DNA from: Gemmatimonadota bacterium
GTDB taxonomy: Bacteria > Gemmatimonadota > Gemmatimonadetes > Gemmatimonadales > Gemmatimonadaceae
Assembly (NCBI GenBank): GCA_016191225.1
Contig: JACPPC010000002.1
Span: 44,277-108,276 of the forward strand
Length of the DNA: 64,000 nucleotides
Direction: 5' to 3'
Below, in pieces: positions 25,199-33,428 of this stretch (its first letter is position 1; every line of letters begins with the position of its first letter). The notes beneath the pieces are model-generated. The model ran no database searches. It worked only from the letters and a program-made list of their open reading frames with translations, and was not told the origin of the DNA. The translations under genes were made by a program, and so were the position numbers.

Positions 25199-25663
25199 AT
25201 GGCCAACAAGTCGGAACGACAGCGCACAATTGTCGAGCTCATTGACGCCCGGCCCGTGGGCAGCCAGGAGGAGCTCCGCCGGTTGCTCCTGCAGCGCGGT
25301 TGGGACGTGACACAGTCGACCCTCTCGCGCGACTTGCGCGAGATGCGGGTGGCGCGTGTGCCGGGCCCGGAGGGGGCGCGCTACGCGGTCCTGAACGGTG
25401 CCGACGACGAACAGCGAAACTCCCTCGACTCGCTGCTCCCCCAGTTCTTCCACAAGGCCGACGGTGTGGGCGAGCTGCTCGTCCTCTCGACCACGGCTGG
25501 CGGGGCGCAACCGGTCGCCGAAGCGATCGACGCCAGCGGTTGGCCGGACGTGATCGGGACGATCGGTGGCGAGAACACCATCCTCGTGGTCTGCCGCTCG
25601 TCGCAGGGACGCGAGCGGATCACGCGGAAGCTCAGGAGCCTCGCCGGGCGATCGCCGGACTGA
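25199..25663 (+). CDS. argR: Arginine repressor
   Basis: A 154-residue protein. The N-terminal winged helix contains VGSQEELRRLLLQRGWDVTQSTLSRDLRE, the classic ArgR reading head (the STLSRDL segment). The C-terminal hexamerisation and arginine-binding domain includes GTIGGENTILVVCRS; E. coli ArgR has two Asp residues binding arginine there, and here the pattern is GEN. It should repress arginine biosynthesis when arginine is high. ATG 25199 follows GAGGGA. It is divergent from argCBD and precedes argGH, so it sits centrally in its regulon. Confidence 0.94.
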   Translation: MANKSERQRTIVELIDARPVGSQEELRRLLLQRGWDVTQSTLSRDLREMRVARVPGPEGARYAVLNGADDEQRNSLDSLLPQFFHKADGVGELLVLSTTAGGAQPVAEAIDASGWPDVIGTIGGENTILVVCRSSQGRERITRKLRSLAGRSPD

Positions 25664-25721
25664 CGGCGACGCTGTGCCTCGCCAGCTCCCGAGACCCATC
25701 GCTAGGCCCCGAGCAACCGAC

Positions 25722-25750
25722 TTGACCAAGGGAGCTGGATTGCATAAACT
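25722..25750 (+). promoter_or_regulatory. argGH promoter
   Basis: TTGACC (25722-25727) and TAAACT (25745-25750) are separated by 17 bases. A start near 25757 gives a leader of about 40 bases. This shows that argG-argH can be transcribed independently of argR. Confidence 0.6.
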
Positions 25751-25754
25751 TGCG
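25737..25754. promoter_or_regulatory. Candidate ArgR operator at argG
   Basis: GGATTGCATAAACTTGCG overlaps the argG -10 box and shares 13 of 18 bases with the element at 25107-25124 upstream of argC. The matching position relative to both promoters supports a shared repressor site. Confidence 0.5.
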
Positions 25755-25797
25755 GTGCCCACCTACCGCACACATCGCGCTCGGGAGCGCCGAATCC

Positions 25798-27066
25798 ATG
25801 AAGACCATCGTCCTCGCCTATTCGGGCGGGCTCGACACCTCGATCATCGTGCCCTGGCTCAAGGAGCACTATCCGGGAGCCCGCGTGATCTGCGTCGCCG
25901 CCGACATTGGCCAGGGCGAGGAGCTCGATGGCGTGGAGGCCAAGGCCATCGCGTCGGGAGCCGACGAGTGCCATGTGGAGGACCTGCGCAACGAGTTCGT
26001 CGAGGACTTCATCTTCCCCATGCTGCGGGCCGGCGCGATCTACGGGCGGAAGTACCTGCTCGGCACTTCCATCGCCCGCCCGCTGATCGCGCGCCGCCAG
26101 GTCGAGGTCGCCAAGCAGGTTGGCGCGGATGCGCTCGCGCACGGATGCACCGGCAAGGGCAACGACCAGGTCCGCTTCGAGCTCACCTACATGGCCTTCG
26201 CCCCCGACCTTCCGGTCATCGCCCCGTGGCGCGAGTGGGACATCCGCTCGCGCGAGGACGCGCTCGCCTATGCCGCGGCGCGCAACATCCCCGTTGCCGC
26301 GACCACCGCCAAGATCTACTCGCGCGACCGCAACCTGTGGCACCTGTCGCACGAAGGTGGCGTGCTCGAGGATCCGGCACAGATGCCGCCTCGGGACGTG
26401 TTCCAGATGACGGTCGACCCGTGCGACGCCCCCGCCGAGCCCGAGGACGTCGTGATCGGCTTCGAGCGCGGCACTCCGGTGTCGATCAACGGCGTGCGAC
26501 TGAACGGATTCGAGCTGGTGTCGGCACTCAACACGATCGGCGGGCGTCACGGCGTCGGCCGCATCGACCTGGTCGAGGACCGCCTCATTGGGATGAAGTC
26601 GCGCGGCATCTATGAAACTCCTGGGGGTACCCTGCTCTACACCGCCCACAGCGAGCTCGAGCAGCTCGTCCTCGACCGCCGCACCCTTGCCGCCAAGGAC
26701 AGCGTCGCGCCGCGCTACGCCGACCTCGTGTACGAGGGGCGGTGGTGGACCACCGAGCGCGAGGCCTACGACGCCTTCGTGAACGTGACGCAGGAACGCG
26801 TGACCGGGTCGGTGACCCTGCGCTGCTACAAGGGCAACATCACCGTGGCGGGTCGCTCGAGCGCACACGCGCTTTACGACGAGCGCTTCGTGACGTTCGG
26901 CGAGGACGACGTGTATGAGCAGAGCGATGCCGCCGGCTTCATTCGACTCTACGGCCTCAGCGCGCGCGTTCGCGCCCTCAAGGACCAAGAGGCCGAGCTG
27001 GTGAATGCGGCCGAGACGGGGGCGCAGAAGTCCCGCGGCGCGCCGGCCGCAGCCGGCCGGCCGTAG
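25798..27066 (+). CDS. argG: Argininosuccinate synthase
   Basis: A 422-residue protein beginning MKTIVLAYSGGLDTSI with the PP-loop ATP motif SGGLDTS. Further marks are HGCTGKGNDQVRFE, KIYSRDRNLWHLSHEGG and KSRGIYETPGG. It joins citrulline and aspartate using ATP. The C-terminal about 15 residues are Ala/Gly/Arg-rich. ATG 25798 fits the family start; GGGAG lies about ten bases upstream. The argH gene follows after 13 bases, so the two are co-transcribed. Confidence 0.98.
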   Translation: MKTIVLAYSGGLDTSIIVPWLKEHYPGARVICVAADIGQGEELDGVEAKAIASGADECHVEDLRNEFVEDFIFPMLRAGAIYGRKYLLGTSIARPLIARRQVEVAKQVGADALAHGCTGKGNDQVRFELTYMAFAPDLPVIAPWREWDIRSREDALAYAAARNIPVAATTAKIYSRDRNLWHLSHEGGVLEDPAQMPPRDVFQMTVDPCDAPAEPEDVVIGFERGTPVSINGVRLNGFELVSALNTIGGRHGVGRIDLVEDRLIGMKSRGIYETPGGTLLYTAHSELEQLVLDRRTLAAKDSVAPRYADLVYEGRWWTTEREAYDAFVNVTQERVTGSVTLRCYKGNITVAGRSSAHALYDERFVTFGEDDVYEQSDAAGFIRLYGLSARVRALKDQEAELVNAAETGAQKSRGAPAAAGRP

Positions 27067-27079
27067 AGCGGGCCAGGTC

Positions 27080-28540
27080 ATGAACCCCCCGGACATGCCT
27101 TCCGGCGGAAGCAAGTCGCACAAGCTCTGGGGCGGACGGTTTGCGGGAGGCCCCGCCCCGGCCCTGGAGGCGCTCAACCGGTCGATCGGCGTCGACCTCC
27201 GCCTCTGGCCGTTCGATGTCAAGCTGTCCAAGGCGTGGGCCGTTGCCCTCTGGCACGCCGGCGTCCTGAACCTCGACGAAAGCGCGCAGCTCGAGGCCGG
27301 CCTGGATGGCGTCGCCCGCCGGATCGCCGCCGGCGTCGTGCCCCAGCCGAGCGACGAGGACGTGCATACGCTCATTGACCGGCTCCTGCACGAGGAAGTC
27401 GGCGACGTTGCGAGCCGGCTGCATACGGGACGCAGCCGCAACGACCAGGTGGCGACCGCCACGCGCCTATGGACGATTGACGCCTGCGCGGCACTCGACG
27501 CGGCCATCCGGGCGCTCCAGGAGGTCATCGTCACTCACGCCGTGGCGCTCGAAGCCGGCGCCGTGCTGATGCCGGCGTACACGCACCTGCAGCGCGCTCA
27601 GCCGGTCGCGGCCGCGCACTGGATGCTCAGTCACTTCTGGCCCCTCGACCGCGACCGCCAGCGACTCGCCGCCGCGGCCCGCAATGCCTCCTCGCTTCCC
27701 CTCGGCAGTGGCGCCGTGGCCGGGTCGGCCTTTCCCGTCTCGCGTGTGTTGCTGAAGGAGAGCCTTGGTTTCGCGCAGGTCTCGCCGAACAGCATCGATG
27801 CCGTCGGCGACCGCGACTTCATTGCGGATACGATTTATGCGCTCACGATGCTGGGCGTGCATATGTCGCGGCTCGCCGAGGACCTGATCCTGTATGGAAC
27901 GAGTGAGTTCGGGTTCGTGAAGTTCGGTGACGGCTACAGCACGGGGTCGAGCATGATGCCGCAAAAGCGGAACCCCGACGTGATGGAGATCGCGCGCGGC
28001 TCGGTGGCGCGCATGCTCGGTGACCTCACCGCGCTCGTCGTCACCCTCAAAGGACTGCCGAGCGGCTACAACAAGGACATGCAGGATGACAAGCGGGCGC
28101 TGTTCGACGCCGTGGACGCGACCCTGCTGGTGCTCCCCGCCGTCGTCGGCGCGCTGGGCGAGATCCGGTTCGACGCCGAACCGATGCGCGCCGCTCTTTC
28201 GAGCTCGATGATGGCGACCGATCTCGCCGACTGGCTCGTGGAGCAGGGAATCGCCTTCCGGGACGCCCACGCGGCTGTCGGCCGGCTGGTGCGCGAAGCC
28301 GAGGAGCAGGGCGTTGACATGTCGGCGCTTCCGCTCGATTCGCTCGCGGCAGCGCATCCCCTGTTCAACGCCAAGTCAGTGACACGGGCGCTTGCGCCGG
28401 AGCAGTCCGTCGCTCGACGCGCCGTCGAGGGTGGGACCGCACTGGAGTCTGTGCGTGCCCAGATCGCGGCCGCGCGTGCCTCGCTCACACCGCAGCCGGA
28501 AGTGCGTCGCGGAAACGAGCTCGTCCTTCAGCCCGCCTGA
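27080..28540 (+). CDS. argH: Argininosuccinate lyase
   Basis: A 486-residue fumarase/aspartase superfamily enzyme. The signature GSSMMPQKRNPDVME is present, as are KLWGGRF near the N-terminus, HTGRSRNDQ and TYTHLQRAQP-like residues (PAYTHLQRAQPV). It splits argininosuccinate to arginine and fumarate, the last step of the pathway. It starts 13 bases after argG. No clear terminator was seen after the stop; the following 200 bases become AT-rich and accessory in character. Confidence 0.98.
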   Translation: MNPPDMPSGGSKSHKLWGGRFAGGPAPALEALNRSIGVDLRLWPFDVKLSKAWAVALWHAGVLNLDESAQLEAGLDGVARRIAAGVVPQPSDEDVHTLIDRLLHEEVGDVASRLHTGRSRNDQVATATRLWTIDACAALDAAIRALQEVIVTHAVALEAGAVLMPAYTHLQRAQPVAAAHWMLSHFWPLDRDRQRLAAAARNASSLPLGSGAVAGSAFPVSRVLLKESLGFAQVSPNSIDAVGDRDFIADTIYALTMLGVHMSRLAEDLILYGTSEFGFVKFGDGYSTGSSMMPQKRNPDVMEIARGSVARMLGDLTALVVTLKGLPSGYNKDMQDDKRALFDAVDATLLVLPAVVGALGEIRFDAEPMRAALSSSMMATDLADWLVEQGIAFRDAHAAVGRLVREAEEQGVDMSALPLDSLAAAHPLFNAKSVTRALAPEQSVARRAVEGGTALESVRAQIAAARASLTPQPEVRRGNELVLQPA

Positions 28541-28746
28541 CGGTAGCGCGTACGGTCGCGGCAAGTGGCGGGAGTCACTGACCGCTGAGGAGCTGACCGG
28601 TAGCGAGAGTAGTATTGTCGAAGGAACGACATGATCTCGCGAGCCATATGACTCGCATCGACAATGACTTGACTCATGCATGCGTCACTGCTTGATTTAA
28701 TATCTAATGTATTGCGGATATTTATATCGCCCGCTATAGCCTTCAT
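28541..28746. other. AT-rich intergenic segment
   Basis: About 200 bases with no gene. The right part (28690-28730) is markedly AT-rich compared with the rest of the window and contains TTGATT and several TAT-type hexamers that could form a promoter for the small downstream gene. No convincing promoter pair was chosen. Confidence 0.4.
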
Positions 28747-29106
28747 GTGGCTGCGCAGGCCGCCGAGTTGGACCACACGTGGCTGAGCGGCCTGCTGACC
28801 AGATTTCAGCTGTTTGGCGCCACGGGTGGCCGGCAGGGAGTTCGTCGATCGCTGACTCCCGACGCGATCTGTTGTGCGGTGCTGGTTCACGATTTGATGG
28901 CTGACGGCGGGCTGCGAGCGGAGGCCGCGGTGGACTTGGCTCATCGCCTGATGACCGCGCCGCAGCATGAGCTCGTGCTAGGCCCAGGGCGTCTGCTGGT
29001 TCGCGCCGAGGTAGCCGAGATGCGGCGGCGTATGCGAAGGCGGCTCGAGGATGCCGTTGAGCGCAGCGTGGAAGTCCGGCGTGGGCGTCCGCCGGCAACG
29101 GGCTGA
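28747..29106 (+). CDS. Small MerR-like helix-turn-helix protein (uncertain)
   Basis: A 119-residue frame starting with GTG. The region AAELDHTWLSGLLTRF, then GRQGVRRSLTPDAICCAVLV and HDLMADGGLRAEAAVDLA, has the rhythm of a MerR-type winged helix with its wing arginines. The C-terminus is an Arg-rich helix (EMRRRMRRRLEDAVE). The open frame continues upstream to 28708 without another ATG/GTG/TTG start, so the N-terminus may be truncated. No ribosome-binding site was found. The surroundings are AT-rich and include a pseudogene. A small regulator or a remnant are both possible. Confidence 0.45.
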   Translation: MAAQAAELDHTWLSGLLTRFQLFGATGGRQGVRRSLTPDAICCAVLVHDLMADGGLRAEAAVDLAHRLMTAPQHELVLGPGRLLVRAEVAEMRRRMRRRLEDAVERSVEVRRGRPPATG

Positions 29107-29318
29107 CTTCGCCGGCAGTGCAAAACAAAATTGCTGCATTAATGGCTTTTATGTGTTGCCGTGGTGTCGCGTTGCCTCTCGCCGCGTGTGTGGGCTACTG
29201 TCTGCGCCGCGATCAGGCCTCGCGCGCTGCGCCGTCGAGCGAGCTCCTTCCAGGCGCCTCGCCGCCGAGCCGGAGCCCTGAAGGCAGGGCTCACATCACA
29301 GGTCGACCGCTGACGGAG

Positions 29319-30338
29319 TCAGGAGGTTACGCGAACCGAGCGTATGGCATCTGAACGGTTTCGCCCAACCGCGGCTCCGTGGGGAGGCGTGCTCGGCGCA
29401 TTCTGGCCAGTTCGGGGGAGGGCGAGCTGGACCAGCGGTTCGTCATCGAGCTCGGCGGCCTCACCCACTGACGTCTTCGAGATCAAGAGCAAGCGGGGAG
29501 GACCATGCCCGGGAGAGGCCCCGGCGAGCGCCACGGCGTGCTTGATCACCGCCCGGGCGAGGGCGTACAGCGTGAGGGGGCGCTTGGGCGGCTGGTGCTC
29601 GGGCGACGACGGGTACACCGCGGTGCAGCTGCGGCCCTGCGAGGGGAGTTGGAGGCGCACGTGCGCGGCGGCGGCCATTCGCGCGCTCACGTGCGCCACT
29701 GCAGTGCGCAGCCCCGATGCGAGCGGCTGCGCGATCGCCCCATGCCGAACGCCGGCACCGCGATATCGCTGGTAGCGAGCGTCTTCAGCGTGAGCAGCGG
29801 CAGGCTAGTGCTCGACTCGAGGTATCCATCGACCAGGATGCCGCCGAGGAATGGCACGCAGAAGCGGTCGATGGTCGTCGAGGTGCATCCGCGTTTGGGG
29901 AGAATCGCCGCGGTGCTCAGGTCCGAGAGCCTCGGCGCGAAGCGGGCGTTGTCCGCCAGGCAGGCGGTGAGGAGCCGCAACCGCGGCAGCCGCCAGGGGT
30001 CACCGATGCCGATCGGGGCGGTGCGCAGCCTCGGCGGGGAGCAGGGAGGGGGTTCGAATCGCATCCCCGATCAACGAAGTGTCGGCGGGAAGCGCACTGC
30101 GCGCCGCGGACGCGAACCGGTGCGCGTCGAGCGCATCGAGATCCAAGTACCGGTTGATCACCGGGTAGGCGGCGAAGAGCGCTTGGAGCCCACAGTCGAC
30201 GAAGAATCCGTCGACCAGTTCCGTTCGCACATATCCCTTGGGTTGGGGCTTCCGCTCCTGGACCAGGAGGGGGCGGCCGGCGTGTTCGAGTTCGATGGTG
30301 CAGACGTGTTCGGCGATGCAGGCGCCCACGACGATCAC
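29319..30338 (-). pseudogene. Frameshifted FAD-dependent oxidoreductase (amine oxidase/desaturase-like)
   Basis: Three minus-strand frames join into one flavoenzyme. The first (from GTG 30338) has the dinucleotide-binding start VIVVGACIAEHV, then LVDGFFVDCGLQ and YLDLDALD. The second (about 30060-29740) has TIDRFCVPFLGGILVDGYLE and DIAVPAFGMG. The third continues in another frame with AIAQPLASGL and, later, SPGHGPPRLLLISKTSVG. Intact relatives read VIVVGAGIAGL and GMGAI. The changed glycine in the FAD motif, the frame breaks and the missing C-terminus show decay. It was probably acquired with, or stranded beside, the MerR-like gene. Confidence 0.75.
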
Positions 30339-30458
30339 GCGCCCTGGAGGACCCGCGGACGCAGGGTCGCGAACATCAGATGTCGTCCGGAGCAGGGGCC
30401 CTTCAGTGACGCCTCGGCGACTCTCGTCGTTCGGCTGCCCGCGGAGAGTGTAGAACGA

Positions 30459-30492
30459 GGAACGGGGCGCCCCAGGTGAGGCGCCCCGTTCC
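30459..30492 (-). terminator. Terminator of second cold-shock gene
   Basis: GGAACGGGGCGCC at 30459-30471 pairs perfectly with GGCGCCCCGTTCC at 30480-30492 around an 8-base loop. On the minus strand it follows the csp stop by 19 bases, and the transcript continues into a T-containing stretch. Confidence 0.8.
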
Positions 30493-30511
30493 ACACGTCC
30501 GAGGGGCTCGC

Positions 30512-30727
30512 TTAGCGCGCGCCAGCCTTCGTCACGTTCTCCGCAGCGGGGCCCTTCTGGCCCTGCACGATGTCGAACTCGACCACTTCGCCCTCGGCGA
30601 GCGTCTTGAAGCCCGCGCCCGCGATGGCGCTGTAGTGGACGAAGCAATCCTTCTGCCCGTTGTCAGGCGTGATGAAACCGAAACCCTTCGCATCGTTGAA
30701 CCACTTCACCTTTCCGGTCGTACGCAT
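30512..30727 (-). CDS. csp: Cold-shock protein (CspA family), second copy
   Basis: A 71-residue cold-shock domain. RNP1 is KGFGFI at 14-19; RNP2 reads CFVHY at 28-32, with Cys replacing the usual Val. AGGAG precedes ATG 30727. A clear promoter at 30879-30907 gives a leader of about 145 bases, the kind of long structured leader that mediates cold induction. It differs from the copy at 2624 in the loop (PDNGQKD against REGGPD) and in RNP2. Confidence 0.97.
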   Translation of the reverse strand: MRTTGKVKWFNDAKGFGFITPDNGQKDCFVHYSAIAGAGFKTLAEGEVVEFDIVQGQKGPAAENVTKAGAR

Positions 30728-30878
30728 GTCCCGACTCCTGTGATGATTGTCGCGGGAGCGGAACGATGCCGAGCCCTGCAACAATGCCTGTGTCTGCATG
30801 GGCTCCAACAGATCCCCCATGCCGAATCCGCACACATGTGCGCCTGCGGCATCGTCGCCGCAGAGTCTCGAATGGCGA

Positions 30879-30907
30879 AGTATAGCCCGTGGCGGGACTT
30901 ATGACAA
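30879..30907 (-). promoter_or_regulatory. Promoter of second cold-shock gene
   Basis: On the minus strand TTGTCA (30902-30907) and TATACT (30879-30884) are separated by exactly 17 bases, each matching consensus at five of six positions. The start near 30872 yields a roughly 145-base 5' leader. It is the best sigma-70-type promoter seen in the window. Confidence 0.75.
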
Positions 30908-30949
30908 TAGCGAGCCCGGGGGCGACCGGATGCGGGCCTTTTCACCCCC

Positions 30950-32254
30950 TCAGAACCGCACGGAGAGCTCCATCGCCACCCACCAGCCGCTGATCCGGTT
31001 GCGGAAATTCTGGGTCGCGGTGACCGGCCGGCCGGGCCGGCCAGGCATCGCGCCGCCGATGATGGTGGTTGCCACGAAGCTCCCGTCAGCGCTGCCGCGC
31101 GCGAATCCGATTTCCGGCGTGAGGTCGATCGACCCGCCAAGGGGGAGGGAGAGGGCAAGTCCGCCGTTTACCGCCCAGCTGGAAGCCGCGTAGTTGAACC
31201 GGCTGCGCCCGCTTGCCGCGTCGTCCGACGCGGACTCACGGGCGAGGGCGACCGTCGGCGTGAGCAGCATCGATCCCACCGGCACCGTCAGCGTGCCGTA
31301 GAGGCCGTAGGTATCACCGACCGGAATGAGCCGGTTCGGCTGGTCCGACCTGGTGTTGCCGAAGGGCTTCTGGAACCAGGCGCTGAACATTGCGTCGATG
31401 CCGGCTTCACCGCCGAGGAGCCCATCGACGCGCAACTCGACGCTCATGTTGCCGCCGCCTTGGAAGAGGTTCCGTCCCCCGAGCGAATCGGCGTAGCTGC
31501 TCGCGACATCCAGCAGCGCCGTGGTCCGCAGGTCTCCCGTGGGCATGGCCAGCGAGAGTCCGCCGCTGATCGTGGTGCCGGTCCAGTACGAGTTGTTGCT
31601 CCCTGACGGCCTGGGCTGGTATTCGATCGCGGCACGAACGCCGAACACCAAGTCACCGTCGGGAAAGGAGAAGGCCCCGCGGGCGCCGACCATGGCGGGT
31701 GTGCCAAGCGAGAAGCTCTCCAGCTCGATCGTGGACACGCCGACGGCGCCGATGGCCAGCGACTGCGCCGAGTCGAGCGTAGCCGGCGAGGACTGCGATC
31801 GCCCGAAAACCCTCAGGGTGTCGCCGGGGCCCGGAAGCCAGTCGAGCCGCACCGAGACGGGGGGCGCGCCCGCGATGCTGGTCGCGCCGGCGTTGTAGCG
31901 CAACGGTGAGGCGTTCACCGAGAGCCGGAAGCTCGAGACACTGAGCCGGTAGCTGAGGAGTCCGACATTTTCGCTGTAGGAGCCCGAGCCGATGGCATAC
32001 GAGCGGTTCATGGACTGCAGCGAAAGGAACTGCCGTGCGCCCGGCGGCTCGAGCAGCGCGTCGTCCTCGGGGTCGTCCTCGAGCAGGATCGAGTCGGCGA
32101 GGGCGCGCACGCGTGCGGCACTGTCGCTGACGACGCGAGCCACCGAGGAATCGGGCCCGGTCTGCGCGCCGGCGGGTCGCGCCGCCGTCGCGAGCACAGC
32201 GAGCAGCAGGAGCAAACCGCGGAGCTCGGGGCGGGGGCGGGGGCGGGCCCTCAT
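30950..32254 (-). CDS. Putative outer-membrane beta-barrel protein
   Basis: A 434-residue secreted protein. The signal peptide (LLLLLAVLATAARPAGA) is followed by a short acidic segment (LLEDDPEDDALLEPPG). Beyond that, about 350 residues of alternating polar and hydrophobic strands contain many Gly and aromatic residues, and the protein ends in a terminal Phe (VAMELSVRF). These are hallmarks of outer-membrane barrels. No specific family was recognised, so the cargo is unknown. It lies ten bases after the stop of the Arg-rich secreted protein gene, so the two are probably one operon. Confidence 0.65.
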   Translation of the reverse strand: MRARPRPRPELRGLLLLLAVLATAARPAGAQTGPDSSVARVVSDSAARVRALADSILLEDDPEDDALLEPPGARQFLSLQSMNRSYAIGSGSYSENVGLLSYRLSVSSFRLSVNASPLRYNAGATSIAGAPPVSVRLDWLPGPGDTLRVFGRSQSSPATLDSAQSLAIGAVGVSTIELESFSLGTPAMVGARGAFSFPDGDLVFGVRAAIEYQPRPSGSNNSYWTGTTISGGLSLAMPTGDLRTTALLDVASSYADSLGGRNLFQGGGNMSVELRVDGLLGGEAGIDAMFSAWFQKPFGNTRSDQPNRLIPVGDTYGLYGTLTVPVGSMLLTPTVALARESASDDAASGRSRFNYAASSWAVNGGLALSLPLGGSIDLTPEIGFARGSADGSFVATTIIGGAMPGRPGRPVTATQNFRNRISGWWVAMELSVRF

Positions 32255-32264
32255 GCGCGAGCGC

Positions 32265-32711
32265 CTAGCCCTCGCCGCCGCCGGACCCCGGCCGGTGGTC
32301 CCGCATCCAGGCGCGCAGCTCCTCGGCAGCCGTGTGACGATCGGTCTTGCCGGCCTTCACGTCCTCGCGCAACCGGCGACGCTTGTCGCGCAACGCCTGG
32401 GCTAGATCGCGCTGCGCCTGCGTCGGCGTGCCACGCGGACGCTCGCGGGCTCCAATGCGCGCGGCGTCGCGCTGCTCCGGTGTCATCCCCTCGCGCCGGT
32501 CGCGAATCCGCTCGGCGGCGGCGCGGCGCTCCTCGGGAGAGGTGTTGCGCAGCCGATCGCGCATCCGCGCACGCGCGGCCTCCTGGCGCTCGCGCGCGGC
32601 AGCGGCCGGAAGGCCCGGCGCTCGTGCGCCGGGGAGGCCGCCGGGCCCCTGCGCCGCCAAGGGGGACGTGGAAAGCGCGACGACGGCCGCAACCGTCAAC
32701 ACTATGTGCAT
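32265..32711 (-). CDS. Small secreted Arg/Glu-rich helical protein
   Basis: A 148-residue protein with a signal peptide ending at PLAAQ. The mature part is dominated by charged helices with repeated R, E, D and A (RERQEAARARMRDRLRN, then SPEERRAAAERIRDRREG and TPEQRDAARIGARE). Recurrent P-E-Q/E-R motifs recall DUF3106- or Spy-like periplasmic proteins, but identity is not certain. It could be a periplasmic chaperone or a metal-responsive helper. It is upstream of, and probably co-transcribed with, the barrel protein. Confidence 0.6.
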   Translation of the reverse strand: MHIVLTVAAVVALSTSPLAAQGPGGLPGARAPGLPAAAARERQEAARARMRDRLRNTSPEERRAAAERIRDRREGMTPEQRDAARIGARERPRGTPTQAQRDLAQALRDKRRRLREDVKAGKTDRHTAAEELRAWMRDHRPGSGGGEG

Positions 32712-32790
32712 GGTGCCTCCCTCGGGGTGGAGCTGGGCCGTATCGCCGTGCCGGGAAGCCGTCCGCCTCCCGCCATGAAGGACGAGTCGG

Positions 32791-32814
32791 GCGCGCCGCC
32801 GTTAAGCGGCGTGC
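32791..32814 (-). terminator. Candidate terminator after small membrane protein
   Basis: CGCCGC at 32794-32799 pairs with GCGGCG at 32806-32811 around CGTTAA, extendable to nine pairs with one G-U. It begins right after the stop of the minus-strand gene ending at 32815. Confidence 0.45.
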
Positions 32815-33243
32815 CTACTCGGTGACGCGGACGCTACTCGCCCAGTATGGCGTGTCACCAAAGCACGACGTCGGAATGGCCACGTGCTGGGAGTAGCTGA
32901 TCGTCACCCGCTTGCCCTCGGCGGCCTGGAAGGCCCGCGCCAGGCTGTCGCCATGAATCGTGAAGTAGAACTTCTCCGGCATCTGGCCCGGGACGTTGGA
33001 CATCGCGACTTCCCCCTCCCACGTCTTGCAGATCCAGCCTTTCCTGGAAAGCTTCTGCAGGTACCCGGTGCGATCGCCAGTGGAATAGGTGTAGAACACG
33101 GCGATGCTGGTCCATATCCCGCCAATGAGGGCCAGCAGGAGAAAGATCGAGAGGAGCGACATCTTCCCCCAGTGGCGCCGCAGGAACCCCGCTGGGTGTG
33201 GCGGCGGGGCGCTCGCGCTCCCCGCCTGCGTCGAATCAGCCAT
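32815..33243 (-). CDS. Conserved single-pass membrane protein
   Basis: A 142-residue protein. A cytoplasmic Ala/Pro-rich start precedes one transmembrane helix (about residues 29-52). An extracytoplasmic domain follows, containing FYTYSTGDRTGYLQKLSRKGWICKTWEGE split by the GYLQK turn, then KFYFTIHGDS and TISYSQHVAIPTSCFGDTPY. Similar short proteins occur in Bacteroidetes and Gemmatimonadota, sometimes under misleading dehydrogenase names; no enzymatic motif is present. Two cysteines may pair. Its function is unknown. It is divergent from ispG. Confidence 0.65.
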   Translation of the reverse strand: MADSTQAGSASAPPPHPAGFLRRHWGKMSLLSIFLLLALIGGIWTSIAVFYTYSTGDRTGYLQKLSRKGWICKTWEGEVAMSNVPGQMPEKFYFTIHGDSLARAFQAAEGKRVTISYSQHVAIPTSCFGDTPYWASSVRVTE

Positions 33244-33366
33244 TCACGGCTCCGGAACATCGGGTGTGTGTGCGGCATCGAGCAGGGGCGCGGCCGCGTC
33301 CCTGCAAGCTGTCGTGGCGACGACCGGGGCGGAAGCCAGCAGCCGTTCCCGTCCCGGGGGTGCGCC

Positions 33367-33372
33367 TATATT
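33367..33372 (+). promoter_or_regulatory. Candidate -10 of ispG promoter
   Basis: TATATT lies 57 bases before the ispG GTG and stands out in a GC-rich gap. A matching -35 is weak (GTTCCC, 16-base spacing). The start would be near 33379, giving a leader of about 50 bases. Confidence 0.35.
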
Positions 33373-33428
33373 TGCTCTCGTGAGACTCCCGGCACCCCAC
33401 CCACCCGCCCCCTCCGCCTGACGCGCCC

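Noticed and set aside
30000..30647. Single intact oxidoreductase gene at the start of the pseudogene
   Set aside because: The frame mixes csp antisense sequence with only the first third of a flavoenzyme; the remainder lies in other frames.
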